Shown here: one piece after another, positions 23,601 to 35,100 of the stretch
Numbering within the stretch: the stretch's first letter is position 1
Layout of the letters: every line of letters starts with the position of its first letter
NCBI GenBank assembly: GCA_009733575.1
Contig: ML769397.1
Location: forward strand, 392,488 to 456,487
DNA: 64,000 nucleotides
Direction of reading: 5' to 3'
Source: Gymnopus androsaceus JB14
Lineage: Eukaryota > Basidiomycota > Agaricomycetes > Agaricales > Omphalotaceae
Program-made: the position numbers and the translations under genes
Notes under the pieces: model-generated
Database searches by the model: none
What the model was told of the DNA's origin: nothing
The model's input: the letters and a program-made list of their open reading frames with translations, nothing else

Positions 23601-26600
23601 ATTCTAGGCTGTTCATGATATACTTACCACTGGCAGGTACAGCTCCCTATTTTCCTCCTCGTCGTTTCTAGATATTTTTATTGTTTCTGGATACTAGCTT
23701 GAAAACTTATAGAGCCGTTTTAACGACTTCAAAGAACGGTAACGCAGTCCTGATGTCGATTATCGAATGGCGCACATTTCAATAAACAATGGTCGCAATC
23801 GCTCTACAGAATTTCGAAGTTTTTGGAGATTGCGTCTTCGAAGAACACAAGGAGGAAGCTATACCCGAAAAGTACCATAGCGCAAATAAGTAGCTTGTGC
23901 TTCAAATTACGACTCTAAGAAATTGCCTTTTGTTCGGGACAGGACGTTGCTGGGACTCTCTGCCTGTTAGCTATTCAACGATCGGCATAAATCCTGACAT
24001 TGGGGAATTCACCTCTTATGTCCTAGTGCGAACTTGAAAAGATTACAATCTATATCGGCGCCGAATGACGCGTCGACCGCATGATATTCTTCATTCAAGT
24101 AACGCCACTGCGCCATGCGCAACGTTCACTAACGAGGGGGTATGCAGTGCGTAAATTGAAAACAACTTCAAGACGCTGACAGGCTGTTTCCTCGGACACC
24201 CGGAGTTCCTTCTGAGGTTTGCGTGCTCCTTGATAAGCCGTTGCGGCGGGTGCGTTTTACAACTGTCTATCTTCTGAATACAGCTAAGTTCCTTTTGGCG
24301 TCCTCCATGGGCTGTATGAGCTATGCACGTAGATGTGCATTCGTGCTTTGTTTATCCAGGTTTATCCTGAGGTCGGTACAGCAGTCCAAGAACGACCTGG
24401 GCTTACTCTGCATATGCCCAAGAGAACTCCCTGTGGGAAGGATGTAAGCTCATTACATCTGTAATAAAATCTTCCTTCCGATGTGTTGTACTGAGACAAC
24501 CAGAAGTTGTCTCCCTTCATCCGTAAGGCGTTGGTGCGATTTAGGAACGACAGAAATGTTGCAAGGTTAGCAAGCAGACAAACTTAGGCTATACTATGTG
24601 GCGCAATAAAATTTTTTTAGTACTCCATTTGAGTGGACTGATACACGAAACGCAGACGGCTGGGTATGTACTGTAATTATGGATTTTACTTGCTAACGGA
24701 TCTTCTGAATCTACTTTCTCGTGCTGCGCTGTTGGATGGCACCACAGTGGCTGGTAACATCAAACCATTTCATTTCCCAATTATCGCTTACTTTCCCTTC
24801 AAGTGGACCAGGAGTTGAATTGACTACTAGTTGACGATGCGACCGTACAATCTCTCCGATTCGTGCAGACGAAGATATACCGCATCTTTCGGGGATTGAA
24901 AGTATACTTACCCTCCCTCAAATAACACTAGCGTTGGACTGGCGCGGCTGGTAGCATCGAGCCACTGTTTAGGAGCCAACGGGATGTCAGAGTAAGTAGT
25001 CTCTCTTCCCAGTAACTTGGCTACAATGACCGAACTTCAAATAAATTCATCCGCTCCAGGCTTACAATCTTGCCACAGTCCCAATCCGATTCCAATCAAC
25101 AAAGATCCAAAAACTGATACTTTGATCTATCACTTTTCAAAGATGTCGGTGCGTTGGCGTCCTGATACCCGAATGCCCGTCAAACTTCCCCCGTCTCTCT
25201 GACAGGATACATAGCTCGAAACGAAGACAGTTTGAGACTTGAATAAATGAATAAACGCGAAAAGCACGTCGAAATTACAATTGAAGTTAAACTATTTGGT
25301 TGAGACTCGGAGCCTGATCATGATGGCTCGGGATGCGTCACCACTTTTCAAGATTTTGGCATGATCATCGCATCTATATCTTGTGCACCCTAGATTTCAT
25401 TGAAGGGAGGATCACTGTAGCCGCAATGTCAAAGCGGCTAGTGCGGTGCGCTAGCAGCTCTGCCATGCCATCAGCCGAAATACGTTCTGGATGTGGCTGC
25501 GGGAGTTGCGACGTGTCTCTCTCTTGCACTCAGTCGTGGTGACGCACTCGGACAGGCCAAAGGCAGCGGCCATTTGCGCCAACACTACAATGTCGTATCG
25601 AGCTCCCATATGAAGTGATACGTGTTGGAGAGAAATAATTTTCGGCGGCCTTCACGGACACACGGTAGAAAAACTTGCACTCGATTTGAACATCTGACAC
25701 TTAACCGACTGTCCGAGTCAAAATAATCGTTCCAGCTCGACACCTATGCACTCTGCCATGCATCTAAAAGGCTGAAAGGTCGATGAGACCGAGGGCCGAG
25801 GCAGAAAGGCAAAGTTCCTTACCATGTGCACCGACCTGGCCGTTTGTAGCATTGAGTTTTTTTTTTTCCAAAATGTTCATTAAATCTTGACAAAAATCGG
25901 TATCCATTTGTAGTATGACCGCTACAAGATTCCAGAAGAAATGAAGTAGAAGAAAGAAAATCACCATAGAAGTTCTGAAAATCAATCGCAACCAAGTTGA
26001 ACCAACTCGTTCACTGCTCTTGAATATTTGAATGCTCTGGTCAATTGAAAGTGTATATTTTCGCACATCTTTTGTTTCAGCTACTGATTACTCACTCGTC
26101 ACTGCAGGTGGTTGCTCTTCAATCTCAGTTCAGATAAGAGCGACTCACCTTCTTCTCTCTTGTTCCTTCAACCGGTGCATATAAAGAGATTTTTGCCTCG
26201 TAGTGGTTTCTAGTGGAGTGGCGCGAACGCCACTAGAAATGATTTTGATTTGCTCAATCCCGAATCCTAACGTGGACGAAGGAAGGATACAAGGTCAGAA
26301 CAGCAATAATAGAATTGCGGAGGGTTTGGAAATTTGACTAATAAGGCAAATATATGCCACTTGTTTAACCGCTTTCTCGACTTCAGCCTGGTGAAATCCC
26401 AGCTTGCTAGTGCGCTAAAATCTTGAATAAGTGCATCGTGAAACGATCTAAAGCTCGCAGCTTGGCCTTCGGAGCCGTCCTATACGATCTTGTTCCATCC
26501 GCTGAGCCGCGAACACAAAGGCACCAAAGGAGTTGGCAGATAGTGGCCTAGAGCGGCCCTTGGATAATCTTCGGACGGCAGATGTTCAGCACTTTTTGCC

Positions 26601-27450
26601 AGTGGCCCAATGCACCGTGTGTAATACAGTAAAATGCAGAACGGCTGTACAAGTGTACAGTACAAAAATAGTCGAAACACCTCCATAGCGCTGTGAAAGC
26701 ATGAAAAAGTTAGAATAGACATCGAACTTGAATAAATGGATAAGTTGCGCTATGCCTACAGCGCAATAATTGAATAAGTTGCGCTATGCCTACAGCGGCC
26801 AAATAACTGAATGCCCGCGCTTTTCGAGAAACGCAAAACATCCGTGTATTGAGCGGAAGATATGAGGTGCCCAAAAATAAAAAAAGAACAGCCTCAGCCT
26901 TTGTCCAACACCATACCTGTACAGACGCGACATGCAAAGGAGTTGAATGTGCCGAGGACAGGATATGTATAAGGGAAGAATTTGGGACCGGTATGTCGTG
27001 ATAAGAATATTGAAAAGAGGAAAATGTATTCAACGTGAATGAATGAGCTGAAAGAAAGGTATTCTCACACACTGGCATCTTGTCAAGATATTTCATGTTC
27101 TACGCCCGCCGCCATGTGAACTAGGAATGGAAGTTAGTAGTTCGGTAGCCAGGCCTCCAGGCTACTCAGCTACAGATTAGTAGATCAGCCGAAACAGCCT
27201 TGGTACATTGCGTCCGATGACGAATATGAAGCGCAGAGTGTAGCCTTTAACTTTGAAAGGCAAGACATTCAAATATTGTGTACGGACCAGGTACTGTACG
27301 TACTACTTTATTTGAAGCTCGATTCATTGAATACGGGTTTATGGTGGAGATTCCGATACCCATATTTATTTCCGCCTCATCTGGAGGGCGGTTAGGTTTT
27401 AGAAGAGCGGCGACAAAAAGAAAGCCCGCTGCAGCGTGGGGACGAACGTT
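14674..27450. other. Long gene-poor region upstream of the GATA factor
   Basis: Nearly 12.8 kb hold no gene I can support. The longest open frames (for example 17677-18051 and its antisense, 18559-18891, 26710-27096) lack domains and are matched by equally long frames on the other strand. Visible structure: a roughly 60-bp repeat pair (15651-15712 and 15825-15887), a roughly 28-bp pair (17113-17140 and 17192-17220), a T/A homopolymer fold at 18059-18090, 8-10-bp hairpins at 24493-24513 and 26207-26239, and a 34-bp-period duplication at 26740-26797. It may contain the regulator's promoter, a long 5' leader or non-coding RNA. Confidence 0.5.
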
Positions 27451-27619
27451 GAGCAGGGCTTACTCGAACTTGAGGTCAGCCAATGAATAGATTGAACTAT
27501 TGTAATAGAATAGAGTGTAGATTCTGCTTGGGAAAAGAATTGAATGTTTAAAGCGAGATGTCGCGAAAAAAAGGCCCATACACGTACATACGATATCGTT
27601 TGCCATACGGTTTTGAACA

Positions 27620-28683
27620 TTAACGACGATATGACGACCTCCGGTCTCCGTCTCGATCTCCTTCTGTAGATCGACCTTCCCGTCTGTGTCTTTCGTCGTA
27701 TCGGTCAGCAGAGGAAGGAGACCGACGCCGAGATTCAGGCGAGTCTCTATCGTGACGTTGCCGTTTGGGAGATCGACTACGCGACGGGTATGACCTCTCG
27801 GGAGATCGAGACTTCTCCATGTCTCTGTCCCTAATACCGGCCCCACCCAACGATTGCAAAAGCTTCTCAACTCCCAAGACACCCGCCGACTTGTCTGCCT
27901 TTTTCTTCCGCTTCTCTTTCTTCCTCTCCTTCCGTGCCCGGCGTTCCTCTGGCGATTCATCTTTGTGTTTGCTTTTTGACTTGGATTTTTTCGCCTTTTT
28001 GAGAGCCTTGGCTTCTCTTCGCTTCTCTAAAAGATAATCTCTCATCGGGTCTTCCGGGTCGATTTCGGGTCCAGAGTCCTCCGATGAATCAGAACCAGGA
28101 TCATCGTCTATAAGGATAGTTAGCACAGGATGCCAGACTCGAGCAGAAAAAGTACCAATAATCATCTCCGGTTTGGCATTCAGGCTCTGCTCCTCGGGCT
28201 CAACCCATTCTCCATCCTCTCCTCTACTACCAGGCTGTTTGTAGTTCTTGACGTGATCTACACGAAGAGTTCGTTCAAGGACCTTTGCGCCATTTAGATT
28301 GTCCACAGCCAGCACTGTCGAACGCTGATCCTCATACATAAGGAAAGCAAAACCTTTTGGCTTTCCGGTTTCCTTGTCGCGAGGCATATTAATGTCCATT
28401 ATTTCACCATACCTTGAATTAGTGTTAGTACTGTCCTACATTGGAGAGCACGTTAAGAACTTACTGAGAGAATATAGTAATCACATCACCTTCAGTCAAT
28501 TCTGTGTTGAGTCCTCCGGCGAAAATATAGGCAGAATCCTTGTAGTCGTCGTGCCAGGAAGCTCCAGATAAGCCCAGCTTCAGTTCTGCATCGTTTATTT
28601 TATTGATCTCCTTTACAACACTGGAAAGAAAGGATAAATTAGCGCAAGGCTACAAACAGCAATAAGGGGGAGACTGACTTCAT
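27620..28683 (-). CDS. IST3: U2 snRNP component IST3/Snu17 (RBMX2) homologue
   Basis: IST3 (RBMX2) is an RNA-recognition-motif protein of the U2 snRNP RES complex, which helps activate the spliceosome. Four exons join cleanly to about 301 residues. The first coding exon is only ATGAA (28679-28683), followed by a 58-nt intron with donor GTCAGT. The joined N-terminus reads [15 protein letters not shown], then the hallmark [18 protein letters not shown] and an RRM with [10 protein letters not shown] (RNP1) and [11 protein letters not shown], ending RTLRVDHV. The C-terminal half is charged, with Lys/Arg blocks, an SDSSEDSG acidic patch and SR/RS-like repeats. A third intron of 48 nt (donor GTACTT, branch TGCTAAC) is a multiple of three without stop. 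It shares a 98-bp divergent promoter with eIF3d. RES-complex function is inferred from the family. Confidence 0.92.
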
Positions 28684-28781
28684 GATGGTACAGGAAGAAA
28701 AGGGTAATTTATTCTCATGATCACGATTCAGTATGACTGGACGTTTTTTTTTTCTTCTACTACTACTACTAGGCGTGCATC
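28684..28781. promoter_or_regulatory. Short bidirectional promoter between IST3 and eIF3d
   Basis: Only 98 bp separate the two start codons, so both core promoters and 5' leaders must lie here. A T-rich tract followed by a CTACTACTACTACTA run precedes the eIF3d start. Confidence 0.6.
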
Positions 28782-30804
28782 ATGTCCTTTTCTCTTCCAC
28801 CAATTAACGACAACCCCGATGGAGGCTGGGGACCTTCATCGTCTAATCTACCAGACCAATTTAAGTTCAAGGACATTCCTTATGCTCCGTACTCAAAATC
28901 CGATAAACTCGGTCGTTTCGCAGACTGGAACGAGACCACTTCTGACACTCGTCAGTCTGCTGTAGGAGTTCCTTCTACTCAAAACACACGTACTGGTCCT
29001 GGTGGAAGAAGGAGGGAAGGAACGCAGGCATTTGGCAGCGGAACTGCTAGCGCTTTCGCTTATTTCCATGTCGAGGACGAATCATCGTTCTCTCTGGTTG
29101 ATAACAAGGCTGCTCCTGCTCGTAGAGGGGGCACCTTTGCTCGTGGCAGAGGTAATGCTAGGGGTGGGGCAGGTAATTACAACGCTAGAGGAACCGGCCA
29201 GCGTGGCGGTCGTGGCGGCTTTGTTTCAGGCAGAGGTGGTAATGCACAACGGGGCGGTAGGCGGGGTTGGAGAGACTGGGAAAAGGTAATTAAAATTTAT
29301 AAAATGAATATGCTTTAATGCTGATATTTTGCTTCACAGAACACTCGAACTCGTGAATCTTCAGTCGTCATTTCGCCGCAATGGTCTATGCTCGAGGAAA
29401 TCGAGTTCCACAGGCTTGCCAAGCTTCGTCTTGAAGTGGAAGAACCGGAAAATATGTATGTTATTATTTTATGGGGTATAATGCCATCTTTACATCCAAT
29501 CCAGCGATTCGTACGGTCGCTTGTTTGCCTACGACAAGTCTTTCGATCGTATCACAACCAAAACGGAGAAACCCTTGCAACAGTCAGACCGTATCAAATA
29601 TAACACCACAACCTCCGACGACCCTGTCATCCAACAAGTAGGTACCTATTTCCCTCCTATGGACTCTCCTCCTGACCTTGTTCATGTGCTCAGCTCGTCA
29701 GTAAAAACACCGCGACGATATACACCACCGATGTTATCCTCAGTGTCCTCATGTGTGCTCCGAGATCCGTATATCCTTGGGATATTGTTATTGTTCGTGA
29801 AGGCAATAGCTTATTCTTCGACAAGAGAGATGGTGGTCCATTTGACACTGTGACTGTCAACGAAAACGCGGCTGACCCACCCCAGGATCCACCACCACCC
29901 AACCCTAATAACCCCAACGAAAAAGCACCAGAGGCTCCTTCCATCAACTCTGCCACCTCATTGTCGCTCGAAGCGACCTACGTCAATCAAAACTTTGCCT
30001 TCCAGTCGGTCGTTGAATCCAGCCCTCCGCCCGCCGTCGACTTTGCCCACCCCAATCCGTTCTATGGCCCAGACGAAACGGAGCCTCTCGCTTCTTGCGG
30101 GTACCGTTACCGTGTCTTCGATCTCAGCGTCCACGAAGACGAGGATGTAAAGATTTGTGTGCGGACCGAAGTCGACGCTTATCTTCCCGGAGCAGGAAAC
30201 GCCCGTGAAGGTCAGGGCTTGGTGACCATCCGAGCCCTCAACGAATTCGATCCGCGTGCTGTTGGCGCTGGTGGTGCTCCTGACTGGAGGACCAAGCTTG
30301 ATTCACAACGTGGTGCCGTCGTTGCTACTGAAATGAAGAATAACAGCTGCAAACTAGCCAAGTGGGCCGTGCAAAGTATCCTTGCTGGAGCGGACTTGAT
30401 GAAGATTGGGTACGTTCTGGCCAGCCTACATTTATTGTCTCTTTATTTACTAAATGGCTTTAAATAGATATGTGTCTCGGTCAAACCCTCGAGATGCAGC
30501 GCGCCACGTCATTCTGAGCACTGCGTCCATGCGTCCTACCGACTTTGCTGGCCAGCTAAACGTATCGCTCGCCAATGGTTGGGGTATTGTCAGGACTGTC
30601 GCTGATCTGTGCATGAAGATGCCCGAGGGCAAATACGTTCTTGTCAAGGATCCTAACAAGGTACCACGATCCACGTTATTGCTAGAAATATTACTGATCC
30701 ATCTTTAACAGCCTGTTATCCGGTTGTACGCTATTCCCGCCTCTACCTTCTCAGGGGAGGATGAGGATGGAGAGGCTTTTGAGGAGGACGATGTAGGTAT
30801 ATAA
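28782..30804 (+). CDS. Eukaryotic translation initiation factor 3 subunit D
   Basis: eIF3d is the cap-binding peripheral subunit of the eIF3 complex in cytoplasmic translation initiation. The N-terminus [20 protein letters not shown] and the motif FADWNE are family hallmarks. They are followed by an RGG/Gly-rich segment (about residues 100-165), then conserved blocks [78 protein letters not shown] and [11 protein letters not shown]. The end is acidic ([15 protein letters not shown]). Six exons were read; introns lie at 29286-29339, about 29456-29505, 29638-29693, 30409-30468 and 30661-30711. The last codon block is followed by TAA at 30802-30804. The 3' end faces the UBAC2-like gene with 61 bp between stops. 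Very confident. Confidence 0.95.
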
Positions 30805-30865
30805 GTGTATAATAATTTGTTATCATTTAGCTAGTACACGTCCAATGCATGTATGACATTTAACA

Positions 30866-32176
30866 TCACGATATCTGAGAGCTTAATAGCGTCTCAACCG
30901 CACCCTCAATATTCCTACTGTTGGAACAAGTCAGTTTGATATCAACCTGGTAGACACTTCACCATACCTTCTTCTGTAAAGCCCCAATAGTTGCCTCCCT
31001 AGATATATCAGGGAACATATTCGTCAGCTCGGTGATTTCACTCTCCGGTGGAATCCTAACACCAGCAGTAGTTCCATCTGTCCGACCAGTCAACCCCTGC
31101 ATCCAATTTCGAACACCAGCTCCCGCCGCAGCAGTAGCTCGTATTCTCGAATTCGTTGTTCCTGGAGCTCTAGCCGTTGTCACCACCTCATCTTCCGGGA
31201 GTGTTTGGCTGCTCTGCCTAGAGTTTGTCCCTCGTCTTGAAGTGTCCGGAAAGGCTCGATTACTTCGCCGCGGAGGTCGATTAGAGCCCAAAATCGGATG
31301 GAAGGAAACGTTTCGCCAAGCTGGTGGTAGTTGGTCCTATACGGTAGCTCTTGAGGTTGATCAAGTCAGAGCGGTAGATCTGGCCTGTCAAGATGCCAAC
31401 AAGTGCGGCAACTCCTGAGCCTGGTAGACGAGAAACTGCGAGCTAAGAAGAAATCAATCTCCGGTACGCGAAATTGGGATGAACATTCACACTTGTAGGG
31501 CGAGAGCGTACACAAAGCTCTTGTTGTTGAAAGTGACGCTGAATACTTTGAATTTATACACAGCAGGGACGATCCTGGAATACTGGTATAAGATACTGAA
31601 TACCAGAGGGAGTGGGCCCGAGAAGACGTGATTGAAGCCAACGCAGTGGAATAGCAGAAGGGCTGCGAACTGCAGCAGGGTAGATAGCAGAATAGACACC
31701 AGCACAAAAGACTAGATGGATACAGGAGATAAGTAGGCGAAGCGACCAGAGGTTGTAAAACTCGTACAGCAAATTTGTGTGTCCCGAAACAGCGTTCAAC
31801 ATGGACTCCAATTTGGAAAAAGATCATCTCCGCAAGAAACAGGTCACTGGAGTTTGCAAAGGCGAGGTTGTGCAGAGCTAAGCGCCAGTACTACAGTCTT
31901 TCAGACGAGTGCTGGAAGGACAGCGCAAATCCAGCATTACCTGATGATATTTAGAGATATGAGGGACAAGCTTGAAATGACTTTAGGATGGTTTGCAGGT
32001 AAATTCTGGCTCAGTATCTTACTTGAAGGTGGAAGTAATGCTTTACATCGAAGACCCCAACAACGATGGAAGTCAAGGCCAGGCCTATTATAAGACCTGC
32101 GCTTTCCTTCAGTAATGATTAGAGAAAAAGAATATACAAGAATACCTTTAGAAACTGGCGCATATTCGAAAGACAT
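30866..32176 (-). CDS. Rhomboid-like CUE-domain protein, UBAC2/Dsc2 type
   Basis: I rebuilt this gene from about eight exons. It starts MSFEYAPVSKG (ATG at 32176), then a membrane segment LIIGLALTSIVVGVFDVKHY, HISKYHQYWRLALHN (the first rhomboid loop), FFQIGVHVERCFGTHKFA, further hydrophobic segments, RIVPAVYKFKVFSV and GVAALVGILTGQIYRSD. The order matches UBAC2/Dsc2, catalytically dead rhomboid proteins of the ER or Golgi that recruit ubiquitin-ligase machinery. The tail carries RPPRRSNRAFPD and a CUE domain (ITELTNMFPDISREATIGAL, then RNIEGAVETLL) expected to bind ubiquitin. Introns are 45-60 nt; the last uses donor GTGAAG. One junction after LKSY needs either an unusually short 22-nt intron or a one-base shift. 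No Ser-His rhomboid dyad is evident. Stop at 30866. Confidence 0.8.
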
Positions 32177-35100
32177 GAGTCGAAGGCACAGAGACAACGC
32201 GGAGAGCGCTAATCCAGCGCTTAATTATCAGATATCACATGTCACGTCTTGCTTACGTTCAACGCTCGCAATGCTCGACTCATTGACTACTCCATTTCGC
32301 TGCTGACATAACGCATTCTTATGTGAGTTCTCCGCGTTTTTTTCACATACATACTGTAGTTCGTGAATGGTTCTAGATACTACCGGTGGATACCCGCTTA
32401 GCGTCTACCCCTACTACGTCGACACGCATAGGGACAGGGGAATACAACTTCATCGACCAATCCAACTAAGGTTATTACTCGTCTCCATAACTCTCAACCG
32501 AAGAATGTAATAAAGACTTAGGAAACCGTGTCCCGGCAGCTCCCGACGCCCAGGGTTAAGCTCAGCAGGCCTCAGTTTGCCCTGCATATGCGACATAACA
32601 CATAACGCGGCGCTTTCGGGCCTTTTCGACCTCTGGGTAAATAAAGTATACATAATTGGACCTGAAGCGTTTACCGAGTCCCGATGGCTTCCAAGAATCG
32701 GCGGGGTCGGTGGTGAGCTGAGAGTAGTTCTCTCACGTCGCATACCCTGTTAGCCCCACGGACTGTATCCACGTAACAGGATACATTGTAATGCCTCCTG
32801 GTCAACGGTAAGTAAGTGCACTTGCGTTATGGCCAATTGCCTATCTGAATCTGCTTGCTTTTGTTTTGAGTTCTAGGCTCGCTCTCGTACATATACCTCA
32901 GAACCATGCTTCGATTTGTGGAGCAACATATTATAGGGAAAATATTAGCAAAAGAAATGTCCAATTATTCGGCAGGAGCTGGATAACAGCCCTTGTGGAC
33001 GCATTAAAATTCAAGGGCTTACGAATTTAGTGGATTCGTCTCATCGCTTGAGAACATGCGCGGTTATTCTGGAATTCAGGGCATTTTGTACATGTACGAA
33101 AACAACGGACAGAAGCCTACGCAAGCCAATGTACATTTGGACCAATTCCTGAAGACTGTTTAAAACGTCAGGGGTGTTTGACCTCTAGGACTCGGAGCAA
33201 GCCTTGGCTCCCGACATACTTCCGCGGTTATGCAAGGTAAATAATCCACGTCAATACCAGGCAAGAGCGTACATTAATGACTTTACCGTTCCATACCCAA
33301 ACCACCTTTTCTTACTGGGACTCAATCGTAGAAAAATTTATCTTGGAAAATTTCCAAAATCTTCAAGGGCAGCTTTGACAAGGTATTTTTTCCTTCCCCC
33401 TCGATGTTCGTTTAGTGCCACAGCATTCTTCCTTCCTCCTGAGATTCTGCCAGTGGAATTGGACTAGCTTCTAGCCGTCAGCGGCGCGAACCATAACGTA
33501 TACTTTCTCTCAAACTCTATGTTAATGTCATGTCTACCTCTACTAGTGACTTACAAACTAACACGCGTTAGGCTTTTCCCTCTTTTTTGAAACTTGACGC
33601 ATTTTTGTGCTGACTCGGTTCAAGCATTATAGCCTCCCCACACAGATTTGACCCAGGTTTTACGATCATTTCACTTTGCAATAAGAACCCTTCGCAGCTT
33701 GGAACGAGATCTCTTTACTTACCGTTGCACCGTCCTCACTTTGTTCACTTGCCTGTGTGCTTATTGATGTCCAAAGGGTTATTCTGGGCTGGTCTTTCAC
33801 AGGTGCTTGGTGGCTCATTGTTTTGGTGGGGCGAGCTCGTCACTGCGAAATGGATGATGGCTTCAGGTTGTCGGTTTTAACAAGTGTTGACTGTTGATCG
33901 AAGCAAGGTTCTCAATCTTGCAGAGATCATCATGTATGCTATGAGATGGATGAATCGACGCTGATGTATAGTCGCCCATCGCCCACATCTTGATGTCGGC
34001 AATTACTTAGCACTCTTTAACTAGTATGGCACTATAGATTTCATGATCTGCACCACCCGAGTCAGATACTTTTCGATTTCGTTTCGGATGGTACAAGCTC
34101 ATACCATATACAGGAAGTTGAAGGCTCGTGCAGTCGTGTTTGACAAATCGTTAAGTCAGTTCCTTATAATAACCAAAGACATATACAACTACTTTATGAT
34201 AAGTCAGATAGGGACACCCGGGTCGGAACCTGGAAAACCGACTTGTCCCAAATACTCTGGAAAGAAGATGACGATATGGTTAGAATACTCCATCCTCACA
34301 GGGCGACATCCAAGATTGCAACATTTCCATATGTAGATAGATCACTTTTTTCCCTCTTTCTTTCCAGTCCTGTGACAGATCTTCAGATCCAGTTTTCAAG
34401 TGAGTTCCGGGGGTCCTGACTCTTCACATTCGGCCAGAACATATATAATTATCCAAGCTTCTCCGAGATGGCAGGGTTGCTTGAATTCTTTTGTACCTAT
34501 TCGCGGGAGATGTTTATCACTTGAGTATGGAGATGTCCGCGGAAGCAAGTCTTGAAGCTTGGAGATTGAAGGAGGTTGAAGCGTTGGAGGAGGCACCCCA
34601 TCGCAAATTTGGGCTATTTGTCCGAACCAAAACATCAGAAAATTGGGGTAATCTTGTCCGAACATGCGTATATAGATTTTTTTCAATCCAGTCAAATTTT
34701 GCTGGGGCTTGCCTGGCTCCTAGAATGTTTCTAATGCGTTTCTGGGGTATGAAATTGTCGTTCAGGCCAGCCTACTAAACTGACCTGGAGAGTGTTTCTG
34801 AACCCCGAATTTGACTGCGTTGTGTCCGAAATGGCATCTTTTGTCCGAACTGGAGTATGTCTATAATCCGGGCCTGTTGGAGGCCAAGGCAAACTGGCGG
34901 TAGTACAGAGTACTATACCATGGCACCACATTTGGTCTGCAAGCTGCTCGATGACCGATCATAGCTTTCCTGCGAGTTCTGGGATATACTCCGCCGCGAG
35001 AGCGAGGGAAAGTAGAAGGCTTACTAGACACAAGAAAATCCATCATACAAAACACCAAAAGCAGATATTCTGTTTTTATTCGTGGTCTTGGTAAATGCCC

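Noticed and set aside
25640..25740. tRNA-like arrangement of CTCGATTTGAAC and GACTGTCCGAGTC words
   Set aside because: No complete cloverleaf with acceptor stem and both internal promoter boxes could be folded.
34396..34778. Opposing frames of 95-99 codons
   Set aside because: Overlap on opposite strands, no domain or paralogue.
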